Made by a program: the position numbers and the translations under genes. From Naasia sp. SYSU D00057 (GTDB lineage: Bacteria; Actinomycetota; Actinomycetes; Actinomycetales; Microbacteriaceae), in assembly GCF_017916505.1 (NCBI RefSeq), contig NZ_JAFMSZ010000006.1, positions 62,001 through 126,000 of the forward strand: a DNA stretch of 64,000 bases, written 5' to 3'. This document shows, one piece after another, positions 50,008-58,463 of this stretch; position 1 is the first letter of the stretch; each line of letters starts with the position of its first letter. A model generated the notes under the pieces. It had not been told where the DNA came from and ran no database searches. It saw only the letters and a list, made by a program, of their open reading frames with translations.

Positions 50008-50847
50008 CTAGTCGCCGGGTGCCGGCGGGATCGCGGGCGCCTCGGTGGGCGCCGAGGTGTCCGGGACGTCCTTCTTCCGCCCGAAGGGGAGGCGCGGAGT
50101 CCGGCGCTCGCGCGGCGTCGGCTCCTCCTCGATCCCGCGGGGCTCCAGGTCGATGGGGAGCACGAGGGGCGCGGGCGGGAACGCCTCGCGGGCGCTCTTG
50201 ATGACCTGGCGGCCGAGCATGTGGTTGCCGGTGCCGCCGATGACGGCTCCGATGCCGAACGGGATCAGGCGGCCGATCATGCCGGTGCCCTGGCGCAGCA
50301 CGAACCGCCGGAAGAAGCGGCGCTTGATGCTGTTCGTGAGCTGGTTCACGACGTTCTTCGGCAGATTCCGCGTGATGAGCTCGCCCCAGTAGGCATTGCG
50401 TCCCGCACCGCCGGCGGCGAACTGCTTGACGAGGTCCTGCCCGGCGGCGCCCATGATCAGGGTCATCACCAGGGTGCGCGCGCGCTCCGGCTCGACGACT
50501 GCGATGCCGTGGATCTCGGCGACCGACTGGGCGAACAGCGCGCTCGCCTCGAGGAAGCCGACCGTCTCCGCGCCGGTCAGCGCGATCGAGGTGACGGTGC
50601 CGACCGCGGGCACCGCGGCGCTCGCGCCGACGGCCGCACCGCCGGTGGTGACCGCGGCGAGGTAGTTCTTCTCGATGATGCTGATGAGCTGCTCGGGTGA
50701 CGCGTTCGGATACCGGCGCCGCAGGCGCCGGATGTTCGCGACCACGAGGGGGCGCTGCACGCTCATCACGCGGTCGAACGTCTTCACGAACGCCGGGCTC
50801 AGCTCGCCCTCGTCCGTCGTCGTGTCGGAAAGCTTCTTGTCCGCCAT
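50008..50847 (-). CDS. Uncharacterised membrane-associated protein, possibly EcsC-like
   Basis: 279 residues. A glycine/alanine-rich hydrophobic stretch (about 64-95, TGGAAVGASAAVPAVGTVTSIAL), helices in the middle, a second glycine-rich stretch (about 195-215, GRLIPFGIGAVIGGTGNHMLGRQVI), and a disordered Pro-rich tail. The glycine-rich segments suggest an EcsC-type fold, a tentative match. AGTCTA (complement TAGACT) ends seven bases before the ATG. It sits between the TagF-like gene and the exporter genes without a known wall function. Confidence 0.7.
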   Translation of the reverse strand: MADKKLSDTTTDEGELSPAFVKTFDRVMSVQRPLVVANIRRLRRRYPNASPEQLISIIEKNYLAAVTTGGAAVGASAAVPAVGTVTSIALTGAETVGFLEASALFAQSVAEIHGIAVVEPERARTLVMTLIMGAAGQDLVKQFAAGGAGRNAYWGELITRNLPKNVVNQLTNSIKRRFFRRFVLRQGTGMIGRLIPFGIGAVIGGTGNHMLGRQVIKSAREAFPPAPLVLPIDLEPRGIEEEPTPRERRTPRLPFGRKKDVPDTSAPTEAPAIPPAPGD

Positions 50848-50929
50848 GCTCCGCAGTCTACGGAAGCGGCCCGGACACCCTCCTGGGGGTGGACAGGCCC
50901 CGCCGGAGACGGCAGAGGCGCCGGAGGGG

Positions 50930-51709
50930 TCAGTGCCCGGTGTCCGCCGCGTAGCGTGCGAGAACCTCGTCAATGGGCCCGTCGAGCACCAGCTCGCCCC
51001 GGTCCAGGTAGAGCCCGCGGGTGCAGAAGCGGCGCAGGTCGCGCTCGCTGTGCGAGACGAAGAACAGGGTCCGCCCGCCGTCGAGCAGCTCCTGGATGCG
51101 GGCGTAGCACTTCTCCCGGAACCCGCGGTCGCCGACCGCGAGCACCTCGTCGACGAGGAGGATCGGCTCCTCGAGGCGCGAGATGACCGAGAAGGCGAGC
51201 CGCACCTTCATGCCGCTCGAGAGGTGCTTGTAGGGGGTGTCGAGGAAGGCGCCGATCTCGGCGAACTCGATGATCTCGCCGAAGCGCTCGTCCACCTCGC
51301 GCCGGGACATCCCGTGCAGGCCGGCCGTCAGGTAGACGTTGTCGCGGACGCTGAGGTCGTCGACGAAGCCCCCCGTGATCTCGATGAGCGGGGCCACGCC
51401 CGCTCGCACCGAGACGCTGCCCTCGTCCGCGAGCACGACCTCGGCCACGAGCTTGAGCAGGGTCGACTTGCCCTGTCCGTTGCGGCCCACGACGCCGATC
51501 GCCTCGCCGGGCTGCACGGTGAACGACACGTTGCGCAGTGCCCAGAACTCGTCGGGGCGGAGCCGGCGGCGGCGGCCCGCGAAGAGGTCCTTGAAGCTGC
51601 GGCGCCCGCGGCGGTTGCGGCGGAACCGGATGCCGGCGTCGCGCACCTCGATGACCGGACCCGTGACCCCGGCCGCGGTCCCCGCGGTGGTGCGAACCTC
51701 GCTCGTCAC
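50930..51709 (-). CDS. Polysaccharide/teichoic acid ABC exporter ATP-binding protein (TagH/Wzt-like)
   Basis: 259 residues. Walker A GRNGQGKST, Q-loop region IEITGGFVDDLSVRDNVYLTAGLHG, signature LSSGMKVRLAFS, Walker B ILLVDEVLAVGD, switch His in FVSHSERDL. These variants (SSGM, DEVLAVGD) are diagnostic for polysaccharide and teichoic acid exporters. No C-terminal carbohydrate-binding extension is present. GTG at 51709 lies one base past the permease stop, so the pair is co-translated and flips the polymer across the membrane. Confidence 0.93.
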   Translation of the reverse strand: MTSEVRTTAGTAAGVTGPVIEVRDAGIRFRRNRRGRRSFKDLFAGRRRRLRPDEFWALRNVSFTVQPGEAIGVVGRNGQGKSTLLKLVAEVVLADEGSVSVRAGVAPLIEITGGFVDDLSVRDNVYLTAGLHGMSRREVDERFGEIIEFAEIGAFLDTPYKHLSSGMKVRLAFSVISRLEEPILLVDEVLAVGDRGFREKCYARIQELLDGGRTLFFVSHSERDLRRFCTRGLYLDRGELVLDGPIDEVLARYAADTGH

Positions 51710-51710
51710 G

Positions 51711-52517
51711 TCAGATCTCCTTGAGCACGGCGCGCTCGGTGCGCGCGAAGACCGCGAGCCCGACCGCGAGCAGCAGGACGGAAACGGCGGCACTGATCCC
51801 CACGAGGAGCCAATCGAGCTCCGCCTCGAAGAAGCTGGCCCGGTAGAGGCTGAACAGCCCGCTCAGCGGATTGAACGCGGCCCAGAAGTGCAGCCCCTCG
51901 GGGAGGTCCCGCGCGCTGTAAATGATCGGCGAGGCATAGAAGAGGAAGCGCAGCGTCAGCTTCACCGCGCGCTCCAGGTCGCGGAAGAACACGACGAGCG
52001 GCGCCACGATCAGACCGACGCCCGCGGTGAGCACCGCCTGCAGCACGAGCGCCAGGGGCAGCAGCGCCACCCATCCGGTGAGCGTCGCACCGCCGAAGAT
52101 CGCGAACGCCGCGATGACCGGAATGCTGAACAGGAATTCGATGCCCTTCGACAGGACGAGCCGGTTCACCCAGATGGTGCGCGGGATCTTGGTGGAGCGC
52201 ACCAGCTTCGCCTCGCGCAGGAATGCACGGGTCGAGTCGCTGACCGCGCCGTTGAACCACATCCAGGGCAGCAGCGCGGACAGGAGGAACACGATGTACG
52301 GCTCCTCGCCGACATCGCGCTGGAAGACCTGGGTGAAGACGAACCAGTAGATGCCGGCCATGACCAGCGGGTCGAGGATCGACCACAGGTAGCCGAGCGC
52401 GGAGGTCGAGTAGCGGACCCGCAGATCGCGGCTCGTCAGCAGCCACAGGATCTGGCGGTAGCGGCGGCTGCCCGTCGCGCGTTCGCGCAGGGGTGCCTGG
52501 AGTGCCGCCGATGTCAC
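51711..52517 (-). CDS. Polysaccharide/teichoic acid ABC exporter permease (TagG/Wzm-like)
   Basis: 268 residues. ABC-2 type with six membrane segments; LLTSRDLRVRYSTSALGYLWSILDPLVMAGIYWFVF is the TagG/Wzm N-terminus, and LLPWMWFNGAVSDSTRAFLREAKLVRSTKIPRTIW, FRDLERAVKL and FNPLSGLFSLYRASFF follow in the expected order. The GTG start is preceded by TAGAGT (complement of 52524-52529) six bases upstream, a leaderless promoter. Works with the TagH-like ATPase. Confidence 0.93.
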   Translation of the reverse strand: MTSAALQAPLRERATGSRRYRQILWLLTSRDLRVRYSTSALGYLWSILDPLVMAGIYWFVFTQVFQRDVGEEPYIVFLLSALLPWMWFNGAVSDSTRAFLREAKLVRSTKIPRTIWVNRLVLSKGIEFLFSIPVIAAFAIFGGATLTGWVALLPLALVLQAVLTAGVGLIVAPLVVFFRDLERAVKLTLRFLFYASPIIYSARDLPEGLHFWAAFNPLSGLFSLYRASFFEAELDWLLVGISAAVSVLLLAVGLAVFARTERAVLKEI

Positions 52518-52597
52518 GCCGAAACTCTACCCATCGCCTCTGCGGCCCGGCCGTGCCCCGCCGCTGCGCGCCCCTGGAAGAGCCGTGCCGGAACGGA

Positions 52598-52631
52598 GAA
52601 GCCCCTCCGAGCCTGCGGCTGGAGGGGCTTC
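52598..52631 (-). terminator. Hairpin terminator after the nucleotidyltransferase gene
   Basis: GAAGCCCCTCC (52598-52608), 12-base loop, exact complement (52621-52631). It lies 19 bases beyond the stop of the minus-strand nucleotidyltransferase gene and separates it from tagG. Confidence 0.7.
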
Positions 52632-52649
52632 CCGTGTAGATGGTGTGGA

Positions 52650-53342
52650 TCAGACGAAGTGGTTCGCCCGCTCGAGGTCCTCGGCGAAGTCGACCTCGAC
52701 CGCGTAGAGGTCGGAGATGTCGAGCGGCTCGACGAGCATCCGGTCCTGCTCGATCGCGAGCTCGATGCCGCGCTCGAAGTAGTCCTGCGCGCCCACCCGG
52801 TTCAGCTGGGCGATGAGCGCGGCCTTGTCCCGGCTCGACACGTAGTTGATGCCGACCGCCTCGCCGAGCGCGTTCTTCACCGTCTTCGAGAGCTCCTTGA
52901 TGTAGCCCTCGGCGGTGGTCGTGTACTTGACCTCCTCGTCGGACACCTTCGCGGTGTTGACGGTGACGAACGACTGGTCGCGGTCAATGAGGTCGCGGCA
53001 GCGGACCAGCACGCGCGGGTCGAAGACGACGTCGCCGTTCATCCAGAGGACGCCGCCGGGAGCCGACGCGCGAAGGGCGCGGAGCAGGCTCTTCGAGGTG
53101 TTCGTCTGGTCGTACTGCTCGTTGTAGACGTAGTTGGCCTCGGGGAACGCCTCGATGATGTGCTCGAGCTTGTAGCCGACGACGGTGGTGACGGAGGCGT
53201 CACGACCGAACGCGAAGCGGATGTTGTCGAACTGCTGCCCCATGATGGTGCGGCCGTCGCTGAGCTCGGTGAGGGGCTTCGGCAGCGAGCGTCCGAGGCG
53301 CGAGCCCATGCCGGCTGCGAGAATGACGATCTGGGTGGTCAC
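52650..53342 (-). CDS. Sugar/alcohol-phosphate nucleotidyltransferase
   Basis: 230 residues. LAAGMGSRLGRSLPKPLTEL is the nucleotide-binding motif of the NTP-transferase fold; LWMNGDVVFDP carries the metal-binding Asp, and YAVEVDFAEDLERA the second acidic site. The size suits LicC/TarI-like cytidylyltransferases, which make CDP-choline, CDP-ribitol or similar; it could supply the CDP-alcohol phosphotransferase at 46940. GTG at 53342 has GGAG six bases upstream; a TTG four codons earlier is less likely. Followed by a terminator, so monocistronic. Confidence 0.85.
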   Translation of the reverse strand: MTTQIVILAAGMGSRLGRSLPKPLTELSDGRTIMGQQFDNIRFAFGRDASVTTVVGYKLEHIIEAFPEANYVYNEQYDQTNTSKSLLRALRASAPGGVLWMNGDVVFDPRVLVRCRDLIDRDQSFVTVNTAKVSDEEVKYTTTAEGYIKELSKTVKNALGEAVGINYVSSRDKAALIAQLNRVGAQDYFERGIELAIEQDRMLVEPLDISDLYAVEVDFAEDLERANHFV

Positions 53343-53568
53343 GGAGTTCTCCAAAGATTCACGGTGGCAACGTTGTACCCGACACCCTTGTTGGTCGTCA
53401 CCATGCTATCGGGGCGCCTTCCGACTGGGGTATGCTTCCGGCTCTTTCCGTGTCCCGATCGTTAGCAAAGGACATCCTTCTTCAGGCGGCTCCCAGGCTC
53501 GCCCGAGGCGGGGCTCAGCCCGGAAATGAGCCTCAGACGAGGCGGTCCACCTTGCTAGCGTTGAACAA
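53343..53568. other. Divergent promoter region
   Basis: 226 bp between the nucleotidyltransferase and ABC ATPase genes. The right end holds TAGCGT seven bases before the ATPase GTG. No gene is supported; the antisense frame entering from the Ala-rich coding region is a compositional shadow. Confidence 0.5.
53556..53561 (+). promoter_or_regulatory. -10 hexamer TAGCGT of the ABC ATPase gene
   Basis: TAGCGT ends seven bases before the GTG at 53569; no ribosome site is visible, consistent with a leaderless mRNA. Confidence 0.5.
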
Positions 53569-55245
53569 GTGAGCGACGTGCCCGAGAAGCTTCCCGACCT
53601 CGACGTGTCGGGCGACTCCGCACCGGTCGACTCCGCGGTCCCCGCCGCCGTTCCCGCTCCCGCCGGGAAACGCCGATCGAGCACTCCGCGGGCCGTCAAG
53701 ACGACCCCTGCCGGCGCGGAGGCGGCCACGCCCGCGACCGCGGAGAGCGCCGCGGCGAAGACCGGCACCAAGAAGGCGGCGACGGCGAAGACCGCCGCCG
53801 CGAAGACGGCGGCCGCGAAGACGCCCGCCTCGAAGACGGCGACGGCGAAGACGCCGGCCGCGAAGACGCCGGCCGCGAAGCCCGCGACGACGGCTCGCAC
53901 GCGCACGAGGACCTCCACGGCGAAGGCCGTCCCTGCCGCCGACGCCGCCGCCGTCGACGCTGCGAGCGGAACGGCCGAGCTCGAGCAGGCGGCGCCGGTC
54001 AAGAAGCCCGCCGCCCGCACTACCCGGACCACCCGCACGAAGATGCCTCGCCTGGTCGCGGCGGCCGAGTCCATTGAGACGACGACCCCCGCGCCTGCGA
54101 GCGGCGCCACCAAGGCGGCGCGAGCGGCCGGCTCATCGACGACGGCCCGCGCCAAGACGACGAGGACGACGAAGGCCGCGGCGGCGGTCCCGGCATCGGA
54201 GGCCGAGGTCGAGGCGGCGGCGCCCGCCGCTGCCGCTCCGCCTGCTGCCGAGTCCGCTCCCGCTCCCGTGGACGCTCCGGCGTCGGCCGCCGCTTCCGTT
54301 GCGGAGGCGCCCGCTCCCGCACCGGAGGTGCCCGCCGCTCCCGCTCCTGAGGCGGAGGCGCCGGCCCGCACGGTGAGCGGCAACCCGCTGACCCCGCCGA
54401 TCGAGGTGCAGGCCGCACCGGCCGCCCCGAAGCCGCGCGTCGCGAAGGCCTCGGCCCGCCCCGCCGCTCCGCAGCGCGAGCTCGGCGAGGTCGTGCTGTC
54501 GATCGAGGGGCTCAGCAAGCACTTCGGTCAGACGGTGGCCGTCGACGACCTCGACCTCCAGGTCCGCCAGGGCTCCTTTTACGGCATCGTCGGCCCGAAC
54601 GGCGCCGGCAAGACCACGACGCTGTCGATGATCACGGGCCTCCTGCGCCCGAGCGCGGGACGCGTCACCGTGCACGGCATCGACGTGTGGGGCGACCCGG
54701 TGCGCGCGAAGCGCACGATCGGCGTGCTGCCCGATGCGCTCCGCCTGTTCGACCGGCTGACCGGCGCGCAGCTCCTCTACTACTCCGGCACCCTGCGCGG
54801 ACTCGACCACGAGACGGTGCGGCAGCGGTCGCAGGACCTCGTCACCGCCTTCGGCATCGAAGACGCGGTCGACCGCCTCGTCACCGACTACTCGGCCGGC
54901 ATGACGAAGAAGATCGCCCTCGCCTGCGCCATGATCCACTCCCCGCGCCTGCTGGTGCTCGACGAGCCGTTCGAGTCCGTCGACCCCGTGTCGGCGGCGA
55001 ACCTCAACGAGATCCTGCAGAAGTACGTCGCGGCAGGCGGCACCGTCGTGCTGTCGAGCCACGGCATGGACTTCATCCAGCGGGTCTGCGACCACGTCGC
55101 GATCATCGTCGCGGGCCGCGTGCTCTCGGCGGGCACGATGGACGAGGTGCGCGGCGAGAAAACGCTCGAGGAGCGCTTCGTCGAGCTCGCCGGCGGCCGC
55201 AAGGCGGCCGAGGGCATGGAGTGGCTCCACAGCTTCACCGACTGA
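53569..55245 (+). CDS. ABC transporter ATPase with histone-H1-like disordered N-terminal extension
   Basis: 558 residues. Residues 1 to about 305 are low-complexity: a Lys/Ala/Thr/Pro part (about 61-125) with repeated AAKT/PAAKT units like those of eukaryotic H1 and mycobacterial Hlp tails, then an Arg/Thr part, then an acidic Pro/Ala part (about 208-290). Residues about 310-558 are a normal ABC-2 exporter ATPase: Walker A GPNGAGKTT, signature YSAGMTKKI, Walker B LLVLDEP, switch His in LSSHGMDF. A membrane permease at 56554 is the likely partner. The tail may bind DNA, polyphosphate or membrane; none is shown. Confidence 0.9.
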   Translation: MSDVPEKLPDLDVSGDSAPVDSAVPAAVPAPAGKRRSSTPRAVKTTPAGAEAATPATAESAAAKTGTKKAATAKTAAAKTAAAKTPASKTATAKTPAAKTPAAKPATTARTRTRTSTAKAVPAADAAAVDAASGTAELEQAAPVKKPAARTTRTTRTKMPRLVAAAESIETTTPAPASGATKAARAAGSSTTARAKTTRTTKAAAAVPASEAEVEAAAPAAAAPPAAESAPAPVDAPASAAASVAEAPAPAPEVPAAPAPEAEAPARTVSGNPLTPPIEVQAAPAAPKPRVAKASARPAAPQRELGEVVLSIEGLSKHFGQTVAVDDLDLQVRQGSFYGIVGPNGAGKTTTLSMITGLLRPSAGRVTVHGIDVWGDPVRAKRTIGVLPDALRLFDRLTGAQLLYYSGTLRGLDHETVRQRSQDLVTAFGIEDAVDRLVTDYSAGMTKKIALACAMIHSPRLLVLDEPFESVDPVSAANLNEILQKYVAAGGTVVLSSHGMDFIQRVCDHVAIIVAGRVLSAGTMDEVRGEKTLEERFVELAGGRKAAEGMEWLHSFTD

Positions 55246-55250
55246 CCCCG

Positions 55251-55787
55251 GTGGCTCGTCGCGTCCGGGTGGTGTCCGCCCTCGCCCTTGCCGCCGCCCT
55301 CGCGCTCGCCGGCTGCGCGGCACAGCAGTACGACCCGGCGATCGCACGCCGGATCATCGCCGAGAAGGACGCTCTCATGACGGCGCTCGACGCGTCGACG
55401 GGCGCGGGTCGGGCGGCCTTTCTCGAGGACGTGCGGACGGCCAGCGGACAGCTGCCGGGCCGCTACTGGGACGGCGCCGCCGATCCCGCAGAGCTCGGCC
55501 TCGCCGAGGGCGGCACCGCCCTGTACGACCTCGAGGAGGGCGGCGACGAGGCGGCGTTCTCCGTGCTGATCAGCTCGGGTCCCCGCCAGGATCCCGAGGG
55601 TGAGGACGGGCGCGCCCCGGTGTACACGTGCTTCCGGATCGAGGTCGCCTTCGCCGACGGGGCCCTGAAGGTGTGGCGGCGGGACGGCTCCACCTCCGAG
55701 GACCCCGGCCGGTTCTGCTCGCCCGAGCTCGTCGGAACCCTGGGCGAGGGCGCGGAGGCGGCGCCCGTGGTCGACTTCGACGGCTGA
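55251..55787 (+). CDS. Putative lipoprotein
   Basis: 178 residues. Basic start ARRVRVVSA, hydrophobic core and lipobox LAGC (C22), then an exported domain with KDALMTALDASTGAG, DLEEGGDEAAFSVLISSG and CFRIEVAFADGALKVWRRDG; two later Cys could form a disulfide. No family recognised. GTG at 55251 is five bases after the ABC ATPase stop, so it is in the same transcript, and it may be an extracytoplasmic partner of that exporter. Confidence 0.75.
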   Translation: MARRVRVVSALALAAALALAGCAAQQYDPAIARRIIAEKDALMTALDASTGAGRAAFLEDVRTASGQLPGRYWDGAADPAELGLAEGGTALYDLEEGGDEAAFSVLISSGPRQDPEGEDGRAPVYTCFRIEVAFADGALKVWRRDGSTSEDPGRFCSPELVGTLGEGAEAAPVVDFDG

Positions 55788-55798
55788 GCGGCGGGGAT

Positions 55799-56452
55799 TC
55801 AGTCCTCGACGCGGAGGCCTGCGGTGCGCGCCAGCAGCGGCGCCAGCAGGGAGAGCTGGGCGGAGTCGATCGTCGCGCCGCGGAGCCCGTCGACGCCGGT
55901 GATCTCGCGAAGCTCGGTGCCGCGCAGGTCGGTGTCCGACAGCTCGGTGCGCTGCAGCGAGAGCGTGCCGATCGAGCAGCCCGGGAAGGCGGCGCGCCGC
56001 ACGCGGGCGCCGCCGAGGTCGAGCTCGTCGATGCGGCAGTCCTCGAACACGACGTCGTTGAGCGTGGCGCCGCGCAGGTTGACGAAGCCGAGCTTGCAGC
56101 CGCTGATCCGCACCGCCGTGATCCCGGAGTCGTAGAGCTCCGCCGAGCCGATCCGGCCGCCGTCGAGGATCACGTCCCGCCAGGTGGAGCGCGAGCCGCG
56201 GAGGACGGGGGCGTCAAGGCGTGCCAGGCGGGTCTCGAGGACGCGAGCGCCGCCCATGCGGAGCTCGCCGGCGCGGATGCCGTCCAGGTCGCACTCGGAG
56301 AGCGTCGTGCCGCGGAGATCGGTGTCCGAGAGGTCGACGTCCGCGAACCGCCGGCCCTCGACGGTGCTCTCGCGGAGGTCGAGGTCGTCGCCGTCCTCCA
56401 GATCCTCGAGCCGCAACGAGGGGGAGCGGGGCGCACTGAGACGACGACTCAC
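55799..56452 (-). CDS. Pentapeptide-repeat-like protein
   Basis: 217 residues built of A(D/N)Lxx-type repeats from about 25 to 195 (DLRESTVEGRRFADVDLSDTDLRGTTLSECDLDG ... VNLRGATLNDVVFEDCRIDELDLGGARV), predicting a right-handed quadrilateral beta-helix. Family proteins include DNA-gyrase protectors (MfpA/Qnr), but most are of unknown role, and this one has no diagnostic MfpA feature that I can see. The GTG start has TAGCGT (complement of 56459-56464) six bases upstream. It is embedded antisense between the ABC ATPase operon and its likely permease. Confidence 0.85.
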   Translation of the reverse strand: MSRRLSAPRSPSLRLEDLEDGDDLDLRESTVEGRRFADVDLSDTDLRGTTLSECDLDGIRAGELRMGGARVLETRLARLDAPVLRGSRSTWRDVILDGGRIGSAELYDSGITAVRISGCKLGFVNLRGATLNDVVFEDCRIDELDLGGARVRRAAFPGCSIGTLSLQRTELSDTDLRGTELREITGVDGLRGATIDSAQLSLLAPLLARTAGLRVED

Positions 56453-56553
56453 GGATCGACGCTAACCGAGGGCGCGGACGCCGTCCGCCGCCGCGGCGTG
56501 GAAACGCCCCTGCCGTAGGCTGGGATGCCGCACCCCTGCAGCAGCCTCCCGGC

Positions 56554-58137
56554 GTGAGGAATCCCTTGGCCCCCGTTTTCCTGCGACTCAAGCTCCGCCT
56601 GCTCGCCAACTCGTTCCGCCGCAGCCCCTGGCAGATCGTCGGCCTCGTGGTCGGGGTGCTGTACGGCTTCGGCGTCGCCGTCTTCGGTGCCGGCGTGTTC
56701 GTCGCGCTGCGGGTCGCGGACCCCGAGCTCGCCCGCAACGTCGCCGTCATCGTGGGATCGCTCATCACCCTCGGCTTCCTCGTGGTGCCGCTCGCGTTCG
56801 GAGTCGACGACACCCTCGACCCCCGGAAGTTCTCCCTCTTCGGCCTGCCCACGAGGCGGCTCGCGTCGTGGCTCGCGCTCGCCGCCCTGGTCAGCATCCC
56901 CGCGCTCGCGCTGACCCTCGTCTCGCTCTCGACCATCGTCACCTGGAGCCGTGATCTCGGCACGTTCGTGCTCGGGCTGCTCTCGGCGCCGCTCACCCTC
57001 GCCACCTGCGTGCTCGGCGCCCGCGTCACGACCTCGGTCGCGGCGTTCCTGCTCGCCACCCGCCGCGCGCGCGAGCTGACGGCCGTGATCGGCATCCTCG
57101 CCCTGGTGCTGATCTCGCCGGCCGTCGTGGTGCTCACGAACATCGACTGGGCCGCAGACGGCGGCGCGACCGCCCGGGGGATCGCGGACGTCCTCGCCTG
57201 GACCCCGCTCGGCGCGGCATGGGCCTTCCCCGCTGACGGCGCCATCGGGGAGTGGGACCTCGCCCTCGTGCACCTCTGGGTCGCCGCCGCCACTCTCGGC
57301 CTGCTGTGGCTCGCGTGGCGGGCGCTCGTGGCGTGGATGCTCGTCACGCCGCAGCGCGAGGCGCGGATGAAGGCGTACGGCGGGCTCGGCTGGTTCGACC
57401 GCCTGCCGAACACCCCGACCGGCGCGATCGCGGCCCGCAGCTTCACCTACTGGATCCGCGACCCGCGCTACCGGGTCTCGCTGATCGTGATCCCGATCTT
57501 CCCGCTGCTGATGATCGTGCCGCTGCTCGTCGTCGGCGTGCCGATCGAGATCCTCGCGCTCATCCCGCTGCCCGTCTTCTGCCTCTTCCTCGGCTGGGCG
57601 ATGCACAACGACGTCGCCTACGACAACACCGCGATCTGGCTGCACGTCGCGTCGGGCACGAGGGGCCGCGCGGACCGCTGGGGTCGGCTCGCCCCGGCGC
57701 TCGCGATCGGCGTCCCGGTGCTCATCGTCGGCGCAGTCGTGAGCGCGGCGGTCCACGGCGACTGGAGCGTGCTCGGCGCCCTCCTCGGGGTCGGCACCGC
57801 CCTGCTGCTCGGCGGGATGGGGTTCTCGAGCGTCACCAGCGCCCGCTTCCCGTACCCGGTCGTGCGGCCGGGGGACAGCCCGTTCAGCCACCCGCAGAGC
57901 ACGGGAGCGACGACCGCGCTCGTCCAGTCGGTCTCGTTCCTGGCGTCGCTGATCATCGCGGGGCCCGCGATCGTGTTCGCCGCGCTCGGCTTCCTCGGCT
58001 CGGACGACTGGTTCTGGGCGTCCCTCGCCTCCGGAGTCGTCCTCGGCGTCGCGTCGCTCTGGCTGGGCGTCCTGCTCGGCTCGCGCATCTTCGACCGCCG
58101 CGGTCCGGAGCTCCTGAGCGCGGCGCTCGTCAACTAG
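56554..58137 (+). CDS. ABC-2-type exporter permease
   Basis: 527 residues with ten to twelve hydrophobic segments; the N-terminal LKLRLLANSFRRSPWQIVGLVVGVLYGFG, the soluble GLGWFDRLPNTPTGAIAARSFTYWIRDPRYR loop in mid-protein, and two roughly equal hydrophobic halves. This is the usual actinobacterial partner of an ABC ATPase like the one at 53569. TAGGCT at about 56516 gives a leader of roughly 30 bases before the GTG. The substrate is unknown. Confidence 0.8.
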   Translation: MRNPLAPVFLRLKLRLLANSFRRSPWQIVGLVVGVLYGFGVAVFGAGVFVALRVADPELARNVAVIVGSLITLGFLVVPLAFGVDDTLDPRKFSLFGLPTRRLASWLALAALVSIPALALTLVSLSTIVTWSRDLGTFVLGLLSAPLTLATCVLGARVTTSVAAFLLATRRARELTAVIGILALVLISPAVVVLTNIDWAADGGATARGIADVLAWTPLGAAWAFPADGAIGEWDLALVHLWVAAATLGLLWLAWRALVAWMLVTPQREARMKAYGGLGWFDRLPNTPTGAIAARSFTYWIRDPRYRVSLIVIPIFPLLMIVPLLVVGVPIEILALIPLPVFCLFLGWAMHNDVAYDNTAIWLHVASGTRGRADRWGRLAPALAIGVPVLIVGAVVSAAVHGDWSVLGALLGVGTALLLGGMGFSSVTSARFPYPVVRPGDSPFSHPQSTGATTALVQSVSFLASLIIAGPAIVFAALGFLGSDDWFWASLASGVVLGVASLWLGVLLGSRIFDRRGPELLSAALVN

Positions 58138-58180
58138 TCCAGCCCCCAGTCCGAAGGGCGTCCCGGCGTAGACTGCCGCC

Positions 58181-58447
58181 ATGGCACCTGCGGATCCGAC
58201 CGAGCAGGGTGGCGGCACTTCCACCCTCGATCGTGAGCTCGAAGAGCTTCTCTCCCGCGAGCAGGTCGACGACGGCGACCACGACCGGTTCGCGCACTAC
58301 GTCCGCAAGGAGAAGATCGTCGAGTCGGCGGTGACGGGCAAGCCGGTCATCGCGCTCTGCGGCAAGGTCTGGGTGCCGGGCCGCGACCCGTCGAAGTTCC
58401 CGGTCTGCCCCACCTGCAAGGAGATCTACGAGTCCCTCGCGGACTGA
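58181..58447 (+). CDS. DUF3039 protein
   Basis: 88 residues, the usual actinobacterial length. DHDRFAHYVRKEKIVESAVTGKPVIALCGKVWVPGRDPSKFPVCPTCKEIYESL has a His and three Cys in positions suited to one zinc ion. Function unknown; it is widespread and single-copy in Actinobacteria. TAGACT (58169-58174) ends exactly six bases before the ATG. It converges with pncB. Confidence 0.9.
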   Translation: MAPADPTEQGGGTSTLDRELEELLSREQVDDGDHDRFAHYVRKEKIVESAVTGKPVIALCGKVWVPGRDPSKFPVCPTCKEIYESLAD

Positions 58448-58463
58448 GGTTCGGGGCTGATCG

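Noticed and set aside
53406-54518. Long minus-strand reading frame opposite the Ala/Lys-rich tail
   Set aside because: Its Ala/Ser/Gly-rich translation mirrors the repetitive GC-rich codons of the real gene on the other strand; no ribosome site or domain.
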